Under the pieces are notes generated by a model. It worked only from the letters and a program-made list of their open reading frames with translations, was not told the origin of the DNA and made no database searches. The translations under genes and the position numbers were made by a program. A DNA stretch of 64,000 nucleotides from NCBI RefSeq assembly GCF_001570605.1, contig NZ_BBXG01000009.1, positions 62,001-126,000 on the forward strand, given 5' to 3'. Numbering within the stretch: position 1 is the first letter of the stretch; the number at the start of each line of letters is the position of its first letter. The stretch is from Herbidospora cretacea (GTDB lineage Bacteria > Actinomycetota > Actinomycetes > Streptosporangiales > Streptosporangiaceae). Below are positions 43,791 to 51,517 of this stretch, in pieces.

Positions 43791-45074
43791 ATGGCGGTCG
43801 GCCTGATGGCGCGGACGCGTGCCGCGACACGCAGTAGGTCTTTCTACGGAAATCTACGACGGCCGCTATATCCGGTCATAAAGTCCGACACCGTGGATCC
43901 TGTACGCAACCCCTACGCCCCCGGTGCCGGGCAGCGTCCCCCCGAGCTGGCCGGGCGCGATCGTGAGCTGCAGCAGTTCGAGGTCGTGCTGGAGCGGGTG
44001 GCCCGTGGGCGGCCCGAGCGGAGCATGGTGATCACCGGGCTGCGCGGCGTCGGCAAGACCGTGCTGCTCAACACGTTCAAGTCGATGGCGATCCAGCGGC
44101 TGTGGGGAACGGGCAAGATCGAGGCCCGGCCCGACCAGTCGATCCGGCGGCCCGTCGCGGCGGCGCTCCACATGGCCGTGCGCGAGCTGGCGCCCCGCCA
44201 TCGGGCTCCCGAGCGGATCGACGAGTTCCTGGGCGTGCTCAAGGCCTTCGCGATGCGCGATCCGTCGGCCGCCAAGGGCACGACCCACTGGTCTCCGGGC
44301 ATCGACGTGCCGGCGGCGAGGGGGCGGGCCGACTCCGGCGACCTGGAGATCGACCTGACCGAGCTGCTCAGCGACGCCGCCGGGGTGGCGACCGATCTCG
44401 GGGTCGGGATCGCGCTGTTCATCGACGAGATGCAGGACGTGCCGGCCGCCGACATCTCGGCGCTCTGCGCCGCCTGTCACGAGCTGTCGCAGATCGGCGG
44501 GCCGCTGATCGTGGTGGGTGCGGGGCTGCCGCATCTGCCGTCGGTGCTGTCGGCGTCCAAGAGCTATTCGGAACGGCTTTTCCGATACGCCAGGATCGAC
44601 CGTCTCGACCGCGACGCCGCCGACCTGGCGCTGATCGTCCCGGCCGAGGAAGAAGGCGTGGAGTTCACCAGCGACGCCCTCGACGCCCTCTACGAGGCGG
44701 CCGACGGCTACCCCTACTTCGTCCAGGCCTACGGCAAGGTCGCCTGGGACCTGGCCCCGCGCAGCCCGATCACCGCCGAGGACATCAAGGTGTCGGCGCC
44801 GGAGGCCGAGGAGGAGCTCGCCGTCGGGTTCTTCGGGAGCCGCTACGAACGGGCGACCCCGGCCGAGCGCGACTACATGCACGCCATGGCGCAGCTCGGC
44901 GACGACCCCGTGGCCACCGCCGAGGTCGCCGAGGCGCTGGGGCGAAAACCGTCCAGCCTGTCCCCGGCGCGCGACAGCCTCATCAAGAAAGGCCTGATCT
45001 ACAGCGCCGAACGCGGCCTGATCGCGTTCACCGTCCCCCACTTCGGCCGGTTCCTGCGAGCGCAGCCCGTCTGA
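43791..45074 (+). CDS. AAA family ATPase (orc1/cdc6-like, archaeal-type STAND ATPase)
   Basis: A 427-residue ATPase. The P-loop GLRGVGKT lies near 84-91, Walker B is IALFIDEMQD, and LIVVGAGLPHLPSVL follows; the C-terminal part ends in a winged helix (about 345-420: VATAEVAEALGRKPSSLSPARDSLIKKGLI). The N-terminal VDPVRNPYAPGAGQRPPELAGRDREL is conserved in actinomycetes. Start is uncertain: ATG 43791 opens the frame, ATG 43806 or GTG 43893 may be used. The gene is behind an SOS-like box, so DNA-damage induction is possible. Function unknown. Confidence 0.78.
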   Translation: MAVGLMARTRAATRSRSFYGNLRRPLYPVIKSDTVDPVRNPYAPGAGQRPPELAGRDRELQQFEVVLERVARGRPERSMVITGLRGVGKTVLLNTFKSMAIQRLWGTGKIEARPDQSIRRPVAAALHMAVRELAPRHRAPERIDEFLGVLKAFAMRDPSAAKGTTHWSPGIDVPAARGRADSGDLEIDLTELLSDAAGVATDLGVGIALFIDEMQDVPAADISALCAACHELSQIGGPLIVVGAGLPHLPSVLSASKSYSERLFRYARIDRLDRDAADLALIVPAEEEGVEFTSDALDALYEAADGYPYFVQAYGKVAWDLAPRSPITAEDIKVSAPEAEEELAVGFFGSRYERATPAERDYMHAMAQLGDDPVATAEVAEALGRKPSSLSPARDSLIKKGLIYSAERGLIAFTVPHFGRFLRAQPV

Positions 45075-45084
45075 TCCCCTTGAC

Positions 45085-45128
45085 CTCTCTACGGCTTTCT
45101 AGAGGGGAAGCTAGAGAGCCGTAGAGAG
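45085..45128. terminator. Bidirectional hairpin between convergent genes
   Basis: Arms 45085-45102 and 45111-45128 pair at 17 of 18 positions around an 8-base loop. CTGTCTC and GAGACAG make a second small hairpin around 45140-45175. It separates the ATPase from the convergent MauE gene. Confidence 0.75.
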
Positions 45129-45154
45129 CTATACCCACCTGTCTCTAAGCGTGT

Positions 45155-45958
45155 CTAGAGTGAGGCCGAGACAGGGATAGATTCCTGGATGGGCGTGTGC
45201 CCGCCGACGACCGCGACGCGGACCGGCGGGCGCCGCCCGCTCAGGTAGACCGCGAAGACCACCTCGGCCCCGTTGAGCGCCTCGAAGACGAAGAAACGCC
45301 AGCAGAGTTCGCGCCAGGAGTCGCTCGGCATCTCGCTGCCGAGCAGGTGGGCGTGGTTGCGCCAGGCGGTGCTCGCCCGGAGCCGGGCCGCCGCCCGCTC
45401 GGGCGGGAACGGGCGCAGCTCGCAGGGCGCCCGGTATTTCAGCCGCGCGTACGTCTCCTCGATCTCCGGCGACAGCGCCAGCAGGACCGCCACGAACCCG
45501 CCCAGCCAGGCCATGACCGGCCAGGTCACCACCGGCCAGCCGGCCGCGCCGTCGAGCGCGACGATCACGGCCATGGCGGTGAGGACGACCGTGCGGCTGA
45601 TCGACCGCAGGCCCACCGGCGTCGCGCTCACGTCCCCGAAACAGCCACACCCGGCGTCGGGACGGCGACGCCGCAGGTCCCACAGGACATAGGTGGCGAC
45701 CGTGAAGAACGCCACGGTCATCCACCGCGGCGCCGGGTGGTCGACCAGAAGCAGGCCCACGGCCAGGCCGAACTCGCCGATCGCGCAGCCGATGAGGGCG
45801 TTCTTGCGCCAGGACACCGGGGCCAGGACGGCCGGGCCGAGCCTTCCGAGAGCGCCCGGCTCCGCCTCGCGCCCGGCAGTGACGAGCTTGGCCACGCCGC
45901 CGAGCACCAGCATGACCAGCAGAATGGGTTGCGCCGCCGCCGCTACCATCCCGTTCAC
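45155..45958 (-). CDS. MauE/DoxX-like methylamine utilisation family membrane protein
   Basis: A 267-residue protein from GTG 45958, overlapping the upstream stop (GTGA); ATG 45949 is an alternative. Four hydrophobic helices occur in the first 180 residues (AAAAQPILLVMLVLGGVAKLV onwards), with the MauE signature WDLRRRRPDAGCGCFGDV holding paired cysteines. MauE proteins assist disulfide formation for periplasmic enzymes. The C-terminal 90 residues are soluble and specific to this group. It is co-transcribed with the cysteine-rich gene. Confidence 0.75.
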   Translation of the reverse strand: MNGMVAAAAQPILLVMLVLGGVAKLVTAGREAEPGALGRLGPAVLAPVSWRKNALIGCAIGEFGLAVGLLLVDHPAPRWMTVAFFTVATYVLWDLRRRRPDAGCGCFGDVSATPVGLRSISRTVVLTAMAVIVALDGAAGWPVVTWPVMAWLGGFVAVLLALSPEIEETYARLKYRAPCELRPFPPERAAARLRASTAWRNHAHLLGSEMPSDSWRELCWRFFVFEALNGAEVVFAVYLSGRRPPVRVAVVGGHTPIQESIPVSASL

Positions 45959-46905
45959 CCCAATCCCACGCGGACGTTGAAGCAGCCGTTGGTCAGGTCG
46001 CCGCCGAGTTCGACGAAGGACATGGCCGACAGTTCCACCACTCGCCCCCGGGGCGAGGTGCCGCACTCCACGCATCGGTCGCAGAACTTGCCCGCCATGC
46101 AGCCGCAGGCCACCACGGGAAGCACGGTCGCGCGACCGGCGCAGACGTTCCGTACGTGAACGCTCGAACCGAGCGCGAGATAAGGGAGGGCGGCGCACGA
46201 GACGCCCGCCTCGCCGCAGCCGGTGTCCGACTGCTCCAGCATCGGGTAGGCCACACCCGGTTCGATGTGGTCCGACCAGACCGCCGTACCGGAGATCTTC
46301 GCCTGTACGCCGCCGAAAGCCGCCGGAGGCTCCGGAACATGGGCCGCGTGGTAGGCGGGCTGCGAGGTGGCCGGGATCTGCGCCAGCACGCTGGTGCCCT
46401 CGACCGTGCCGATCGCGTCGAACAGGTAGCCGGGTTCGAGCCGGGGGTAACGCACCCGGACCCGGCCCGACGAGCGGTAGGGGATGACGATCGACCGGCG
46501 TCCGCGATGGGGCCCGCAGTCGAGCACCATGGAGATGTCGTCACGGCCGGAGACGGACAGGATGATCCCCGTCATCCTGGTCACATCAGCCCAGATGCGG
46601 TCGACGACCTTGCCCTGCCGCAGCGCCCGGATGATCACCCGGGCGCCCACCGGCAGGTCGGCCGGGGCCACGAACGCCCCCCGCCAGGCCTTCGCCCAGT
46701 GGGCGATGACCAGGCGCTCCTCGTGGCCCTCGTCGTTCTCGATGATGATCAGGTGGGGACTCACGTCGATGATCGTGCCGCTGACCGCGTCGAGCAGCAC
46801 CCCGTTCTCGGCGCTCGTGCGCTGCGGCTCGATCTCACGGCCGAGCACGGCCGATGCCAAGGCTCTCCGGCGTTTCGCTGGTATCCCCACGCTCTGTAGC
46901 CTCAC
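45955..46905 (-). CDS. Cysteine-rich conserved protein, partner of MauE
   Basis: A 316-residue protein. Residues 35-175 read as beta-rich barrels with KVVDRIWADVTRMTG-type segments; the last 95 residues hold about ten cysteines (DTGCGEAGVSC, NVCAGR, VACGCMAGKFCDRCVECG). No signal peptide or membrane helix is seen, yet its partner is a disulfide-related membrane protein, coupled by a 4-base overlap. It may bind a metal or cofactor. I do not recognise a named family. Confidence 0.6.
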   Translation of the reverse strand: MRLQSVGIPAKRRRALASAVLGREIEPQRTSAENGVLLDAVSGTIIDVSPHLIIIENDEGHEERLVIAHWAKAWRGAFVAPADLPVGARVIIRALRQGKVVDRIWADVTRMTGIILSVSGRDDISMVLDCGPHRGRRSIVIPYRSSGRVRVRYPRLEPGYLFDAIGTVEGTSVLAQIPATSQPAYHAAHVPEPPAAFGGVQAKISGTAVWSDHIEPGVAYPMLEQSDTGCGEAGVSCAALPYLALGSSVHVRNVCAGRATVLPVVACGCMAGKFCDRCVECGTSPRGRVVELSAMSFVELGGDLTNGCFNVRVGLG

Positions 46906-47032
46906 ATGTCGTCTGCCCTAATAGAGGCATAATTCAGGCGTTGGGCCCGGAGCGGGATCAGAATCCTCGTACTGGATGGAATCCCATGTCCCCCGTGTCG
47001 GGGCATATCACCACCTCTACGGCTTGTCCCTT

Positions 47033-47515
47033 TTATGTGACAGGTTCGATTTCCTCCGCACCGGCGGTGGCGCAGGGCCGCACGACGTCCCGGATGAGAC
47101 GCAGGCTGCTCAGGAAATGATCGAGCTCGGCCGGGGGCAGCAGGCCGGTGAACCAGTGTTCGATGTCCTCCAGGTGCCGGGGCAGCACCTGCATGAGCCG
47201 GGCGCGGCCGGCCTCGGTGATGCGGGGGTAGAAGGCGCGGCGGTCGGTCGCGCAGGCCTCACGGGTGACGAGGCCCTCGCGCTCCAGCCGGTCGATGGCG
47301 CGGGTGATGCCGCTGGTGGATAGGTTGGTCTGGGCGGCGAGGTCGCTCATGCGCAGCCCCTCACCAGGGGATCGGGCCAGTCGGATCAGCGTCTCGAAGT
47401 CGACGTCGGAAAGGCCGGCCTCCGCGAAGGCCCGCCGGTTTTTGTCGGCGATGCCCGTGTAGACCTCGGCGAACAGCCCCATCGCGGTCAGCCGAGGGTC
47501 GTCGAATGGATCCAT
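47033..47515 (-). CDS. MarR family transcriptional regulator
   Basis: A 160-residue winged-helix regulator: DFETLIRLARSPGEGLRMSD, then NLSTSGITRAIDRLEREGLVTRE and the wing CATDRRAFYPRITEAG. It diverges from the YceI gene, with a candidate operator between (ATTTGTTGGAGCAAACAT at 47568-47585). Repression of yceI and itself is inferred. Confidence 0.85.
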   Translation of the reverse strand: MDPFDDPRLTAMGLFAEVYTGIADKNRRAFAEAGLSDVDFETLIRLARSPGEGLRMSDLAAQTNLSTSGITRAIDRLEREGLVTREACATDRRAFYPRITEAGRARLMQVLPRHLEDIEHWFTGLLPPAELDHFLSSLRLIRDVVRPCATAGAEEIEPVT

Positions 47516-47567
47516 GAGTCCACTCTACGCCACGATGGTTGACGGAAGGAATATCTCTCGTGTAGAC

Positions 47568-47585
47568 ATTTGTTGGAGCAAACAT
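47568..47585. promoter_or_regulatory. Candidate MarR operator and yceI promoter
   Basis: TTGTT-GG-AGCAA lies between the divergent MarR and YceI genes as an imperfect inverted repeat. TTGACG at 47539-47544 with TAGACA at 47563-47568 could serve as the yceI promoter. Confidence 0.4.
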
Positions 47586-47623
47586 CCGCAGGACAACTAC
47601 CGCCTCTCCTGGAGTTATGGATC

Positions 47624-48187
47624 ATGAGCACTCGCGAGTGGAACGGCCAGACCATCCCCGTAGCCGGCACCTTCACCCTTGACGTCGCGCACACCCGCGT
47701 CGGGTTCGTCGCCAAGCACATGATGGTCAGCAAGGTCCGGGGCAACTTCGAGAAGTTCGAGGGCACCATCACCGTCGCCGAGGACCCGCTCCAGTCCAGC
47801 GCGGACGTGACCCTCGACGCCGCCTCGATCACCACCCACGTGGGCGACCGCGACGCCCACCTCCGCAGCGACGACTTCCTCGCCGCCGACAAGTTCCCCC
47901 AGATCACCTTCAAGAGCCTCCGCGTCGAGGACGTCAAGGGCGACGAGTTCACCCTCGTCGGCGAGCTGACGATCCGCGACGTCACCAAGGAGGTCCCCCT
48001 CCGGGTCGAGTTCGGCGGCGCCGCGACCAACCCGTGGGGCCAGGAGATCTTCGGCTACTCGGCCGAGACCGAAATCGACCGCGAGGCCTTCGGCCTGACC
48101 TGGAACCAGGCGCTCGAGACCGGTGGCGTGCTGGTCAGCAAGAAGATCAAGATCGAGATCGAGGGCGAAGCCGTCCGGCAGGCCTGA
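47624..48187 (+). CDS. YceI family protein
   Basis: A 187-residue lipocalin-like YceI protein starting at ATG 47624: AGTFTLDVAHTRVGFVAKHMM, VRGNFEKFEGTI, DRDAHLRSDDFLAADKFPQI and ETEIDREAFGLTWNQAL are all family motifs. The barrel binds isoprenoid-type lipids. There is no signal peptide, so this copy is cytoplasmic, as usual in actinomycetes. It diverges from a MarR gene that likely controls it. Confidence 0.9.
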   Translation: MSTREWNGQTIPVAGTFTLDVAHTRVGFVAKHMMVSKVRGNFEKFEGTITVAEDPLQSSADVTLDAASITTHVGDRDAHLRSDDFLAADKFPQITFKSLRVEDVKGDEFTLVGELTIRDVTKEVPLRVEFGGAATNPWGQEIFGYSAETEIDREAFGLTWNQALETGGVLVSKKIKIEIEGEAVRQA

Positions 48188-48202
48188 CCCCTTCCGGCAG
48201 TG

Positions 48203-48243
48203 CGCACAGACCTTATCCACAGCCTGTGGATAAGGTCTGTGCG
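48203..48243. repeat. Perfect 20-bp inverted repeat containing two DnaA boxes
   Basis: Arms 48203-48222 and 48224-48243 are exact inverted copies around a single base. Each includes the DnaA-box consensus TTATCCACA (48213-48221 and, inverted, 48225-48233). It follows the yceI stop by 15 bases and could also form a transcript-ending hairpin, though no T run follows. Confidence 0.8.
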
Positions 48244-48261
48244 ACGCGCACGGCATCCACT

Positions 48262-48290
48262 TTGCCGCGTCGGCGGATCGCCGGTACTCT
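48262..48290 (+). promoter_or_regulatory. Promoter of tRNA-Ser
   Basis: TTGCCG (48262-48267) and TACTCT (48285-48290) are 17 bases apart, 23 bases upstream of the tRNA. Confidence 0.55.
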
Positions 48291-48312
48291 GTCGGGAGCC
48301 GATATGGCTACT

Positions 48313-48402
48313 GGAGGTTTCGCCTAGTCCGGTCTATGGCGCCGCACTGCTAATGCGGTTTGGGTCTCAAGCCCATCCGGGGTTCAAATCCCCGAACCTC
48401 CG
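48313..48402 (+). tRNA. tRNA-Ser (GCU anticodon)
   Basis: Acceptor GGAGGTT pairs with AACCTCC (48395-48401), discriminator G at 48402, anticodon GCT at 48349-48351 in loop CTGCTAA, a long variable arm typical of tRNA-Ser, and T loop TTCAAAT. CCA is not encoded. A terminator follows. Confidence 0.95.
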
Positions 48403-48410
48403 CAGTTCAG

Positions 48411-48444
48411 AGGCCCTCTCCCGAATACGGGAAGAGGGCCTTTT
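48411..48444 (+). terminator. Rho-independent terminator after tRNA-Ser
   Basis: AGGCCCTCTcCCG pairs with CGGGAAGAGGGCC around a short loop and is followed by TTTT. Confidence 0.88.
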
Positions 48445-48522
48445 CTGTGCTTCTGAAGTTTGTCGGTCCTCCTGTTTATCGTCGGTCCTCCCATGGGCTT
48501 GCACTCGTCGGGAGGACGACCG

Positions 48523-49446
48523 GTGGCAGAGTTGCTGCGGAGGATGGACTTTGAGGACGACATCGAATACGGACAGTTCTCCCTAGGAGACTGCGGGCCC
48601 CACCTGGACGCGTCCGTGATCTCCCATCCCCATCTGAAGGTGTGGAACGAGCTGGACATCGAATGCGACGTCACTCGCGGCAGAGCTGACGTACGCACGG
48701 AGATATGGGACGCCGAACCGTCACCGCCTGCCTCTTCATGGGTGTTGAGCGGGGAGATCGCCTACCTGAGCGGTTCGGGCATCCTGACCGTGGGAAGCGA
48801 AGCCTGGCCCGACCAACTCCTGCTGGGCCCTTCGTACTTCCTCTACGGCCTTCGCGCCTACCGGGTCCCGGCCGCTTGGGGCAAGGACCACGAGTTCTAC
48901 GCGGATCCGTCGACCGAACATGTGCTGCTGCGGTTCTGGCCGATCAGAGACGTCTTCGACCCTGTCCTGCATGCCCGGCCGGCGGGGACCACGAGGGCGC
49001 CCCGGCCGTCTGTATACGTTCCCGCCACGGACTGGCCGGCCCTGCGGCCTCAGCCCGATCTGCCGGAGCCCGACACCGCCGATGATTCTGACGGCGAGGA
49101 CTGGGAGGCCGCCCTGCTCAGTAGGGCTCGTGCTCGGATCGCCAGGCAGCTCAATCCCGACGCCGCGCGCACCTTCACCGTCTTTCGGCACCACGTGGGT
49201 GAAAGCCCCTTGACGGTCGCCACCGGCTCGACGTGCCGGGTCCGGCTCTGGCGGCCGTATGGGGAGGACGAACCCGGTCTGCCCGGCGTCGACCGTCGGG
49301 CCGAGAGCGAGGCAGGCTCCCCCGGTGAGGTGCTGGTCTCCGCCATTGTGACCGTGCTCGATGACGATGGTGACTCGCTGACGGTGCGTGACGCGAGTGA
49401 GGCCGAGGCGGCGCGTGTGCTTGCCGTGGAGCGGACCTGGCGGTGA
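48523..49446 (+). CDS. Hypothetical protein
   Basis: A 307-residue soluble protein starting at GTG 48523, chosen because GGGAGGA lies 6 bases upstream; the frame is open to 48460. It is acidic, rich in Trp and Asp, with no signal peptide or membrane segment and no recognised domain. Residues 1-150 read as beta-rich; a charged stretch (SDGEDWEAALLSRARARIARQ) lies near 190. It lies just downstream of a tRNA gene, a common integration place, but its base composition is like its neighbours. Confidence 0.6.
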   Translation: MAELLRRMDFEDDIEYGQFSLGDCGPHLDASVISHPHLKVWNELDIECDVTRGRADVRTEIWDAEPSPPASSWVLSGEIAYLSGSGILTVGSEAWPDQLLLGPSYFLYGLRAYRVPAAWGKDHEFYADPSTEHVLLRFWPIRDVFDPVLHARPAGTTRAPRPSVYVPATDWPALRPQPDLPEPDTADDSDGEDWEAALLSRARARIARQLNPDAARTFTVFRHHVGESPLTVATGSTCRVRLWRPYGEDEPGLPGVDRRAESEAGSPGEVLVSAIVTVLDDDGDSLTVRDASEAEAARVLAVERTWR

Positions 49447-49538
49447 CGGCCTGAGGACGCGGGCCGACTCCGTGGATGTCGTGGCGGGCGTCCGGGCGCT
49501 CGTGGGTCAGCGCGAGATCGGCGAGCAGAGATGTCGCG

Positions 49539-50051
49539 TCATGGCTGATCCGCGTCCCGCCAGCTCCGGTACGTCGCGGCCTGGCCCACCAGCCGTCCGC
49601 CCTCGATCAGGTTCCACATCGTCACGTCCTCGATCCAGAACCGGCGCCCCGACTTGGCGATGCGCAGGCCCCGGTAGCCCGTGGCGAAGCCGTTCCGGTG
49701 CACCGCGTCGATGAGGAGCTGCCGGTCCTCCCGCCTGTCCGGCTCCGCCGAGAGCCGGGAGGGCATGCCGACGAGTTCGTCCCAGTCGTATTCGAAGCAG
49801 CGCTGGGCTGTGAGGTTCGCGTAGGTGAAGCGCGGGTCGTCCGTCGCGTCGTGGGCGAGCACGCAGAAGGGCGCGTCCTCGTGCAGCCATCTCGCCGTGA
49901 CCTCCGGGCCTCCGAGTGGAGTGCCGACGAGGCGGAGGTGGTTGCTGGTCAGCAGGTCGAAGAACTCTGGTTTCACGCGGAAGGCCGTTCTCTGTCGCCG
50001 GTTGTCCGTCAGGAAGGGTAGGGCATCCGCTGGAGGTGACTTCTCCGACAT
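49539..50051 (-). CDS. MEKHLA domain (PAS-like) protein
   Basis: A 170-residue protein starting at ATG 50051 (MSEKSPPADALPF). It matches the MEKHLA/PAS-like family: FCVLAHDATDDPRFTYANLTAQ, CFEYDWDELVGMPSRLSAEP and FWIEDVTMWNLIEG. These small proteins are seen across bacteria and plants and may bind a ligand. Function unknown. It diverges from a TetR gene by 39 bases and may be controlled by it. Confidence 0.8.
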   Translation of the reverse strand: MSEKSPPADALPFLTDNRRQRTAFRVKPEFFDLLTSNHLRLVGTPLGGPEVTARWLHEDAPFCVLAHDATDDPRFTYANLTAQRCFEYDWDELVGMPSRLSAEPDRREDRQLLIDAVHRNGFATGYRGLRIAKSGRRFWIEDVTMWNLIEGGRLVGQAATYRSWRDADQP

Positions 50052-50090
50052 TTGTTGGCGAAGTGGCGGTTTTGGGGCTAGCTTGGGGGC

Positions 50091-50687
50091 ATGTCCTCTC
50101 GTCCCCGTACCGCCGACCCGCGTGCCGCTCGCACGCGGCTGAGGCTGGCGCAGGCGTTCACCGCCCTCACCGGCAGGGACTCCGTGCCGGTGTCGGTCAG
50201 CGCCATCGTCGCCGAGGCGGGGCTGAACCGGTCGTCGTTCTACGCCCACTTCGACACCACGAGTGAGCTGGCCCTTTACGTTCTGGAGCAGGCTCTCGTC
50301 GAGATCTCCCTCGACGACATCCGGGCCCGTGCCACCGGCGAGTTCTCCGGCCGGGAGGCCTCGCGCCTGGTGCTCGGGCGGATCGTCGACCAGGTCGACG
50401 CCCAGCGGCCCGACCTGGTCGCCGTGTTCACCTCGGCTGCCGGAGGTGACGCCCGGGTGCTGTTCGCCGAACGGGTGAGGGCCAACCTGACCGGCTATCT
50501 CGCCCGCACCGCCCCCGAGCGGGCCGAGGCCGAGCGGGAGATCACCGCGGTGATGCTCGGCTCGGGGGTGGCGGCCGTGGTGGTGGCCTGGATGCTGGGT
50601 GAGCTCGACTCCTCGCGCGACGAACTGCTCACCAGGCTCGTCGATCTCGTTCCTGACTGGGTGCACGGCTTAGGTCGTCCCGACTGA
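50091..50687 (+). CDS. TetR family transcriptional regulator
   Basis: A 198-residue regulator. The N-terminal helix-turn-helix (about 10-58) ends in the typical SVSAIVAEAGLNRSSFYAHFDTTSEL; the rest is a helical ligand domain. Start ATG 50091. It diverges from the MEKHLA gene and lies 38 bases upstream of an SDR gene on the same strand. Confidence 0.88.
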   Translation: MSSRPRTADPRAARTRLRLAQAFTALTGRDSVPVSVSAIVAEAGLNRSSFYAHFDTTSELALYVLEQALVEISLDDIRARATGEFSGREASRLVLGRIVDQVDAQRPDLVAVFTSAAGGDARVLFAERVRANLTGYLARTAPERAEAEREITAVMLGSGVAAVVVAWMLGELDSSRDELLTRLVDLVPDWVHGLGRPD

Positions 50688-50725
50688 GCCCGAGAAGAAC
50701 CGACTCACCCAAGGAAGAGACATCG

Positions 50726-51517
50726 ATGGACCTCAATCTCCAAGGCCGCCGCGCCCTCGTCACCGGATCGACCGCCGGGCTCGGGGCGGCCATCGCCCGC
50801 CTCCTCGCCGAGGAGGGGGCCGACGTCATCGTGAACGGCCGGGACGCCGGGCGCGCGAAGGCGGTGGCGGACTCTATTCGTACAGACGGGGGAAGCGCCA
50901 CCGTCGCGGTCGGTGACCTCGGCACCGACGAGGGGGCGGACGCGGTCGCCCGGGCGGCCGGGCCGGTCGACATCCTCGTCAACAACGCCGGTGTGTACGA
51001 CCATCTCTCCTGGCCCGAGGCCACTCCTGACGTGTGGGCGGAGAACTACAACGTCAACGTCCTGTCCGCGGTGCGCATGATCCGGCGCCTGGTGCCGGGC
51101 ATGCGGGAGCGGGGCTGGGGGCGGGTGGTGCAGATCGGCGGGGGGCTGGCCTCGCAGCCGATGGACACCCAGCCCCACTACAACGCGGGGCTCGCCGCGC
51201 GGCACAACCTCGCGGTGTCGCTGGCCCGGGAGCTGAAGGAGACCGGCGTGACCTCGAACGTCGTGTCTCCCGGCGCGATCCTGGTCGATTCGGTGCAGGA
51301 TCTCGTCACCCGCGTCGCGCCCGCGCGCGGCTGGTCGGGCACCTGGGAGGAGATCGAGAGGGCCGCCTCGCGCGACTGGGTGCCCAACGACGTGGGCCGC
51401 TTCGGCCGGCCGGCGGAGATCGCGGGGGCGGTCGCCTATCTGTGCAGCGGATACGCCGACTACGTCAGCGGGGCCACCATCCGCGTCGACGGGGGCACCG
51501 TCCGGTCCGCCTTCTAG
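50726..51517 (+). CDS. SDR family protein lacking the usual catalytic residues
   Basis: A 263-residue short-chain dehydrogenase fold: NAD(P) motif TGSTAGLG at 13-20, NNAG at 86-89 and C-terminal YVSGATIRVDGG. The active site is altered. Tyr152 is followed at +4 by Leu156 (YNAGL) where Lys is expected, and the usual Ser 13 residues before Tyr is Gly139. Redox activity is therefore doubtful. RBS GGAAGAG precedes ATG 50726. It is co-directional with the TetR gene; stops of this and the SolA gene overlap within CTAG. Confidence 0.85.
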   Translation: MDLNLQGRRALVTGSTAGLGAAIARLLAEEGADVIVNGRDAGRAKAVADSIRTDGGSATVAVGDLGTDEGADAVARAAGPVDILVNNAGVYDHLSWPEATPDVWAENYNVNVLSAVRMIRRLVPGMRERGWGRVVQIGGGLASQPMDTQPHYNAGLAARHNLAVSLARELKETGVTSNVVSPGAILVDSVQDLVTRVAPARGWSGTWEEIERAASRDWVPNDVGRFGRPAEIAGAVAYLCSGYADYVSGATIRVDGGTVRSAF

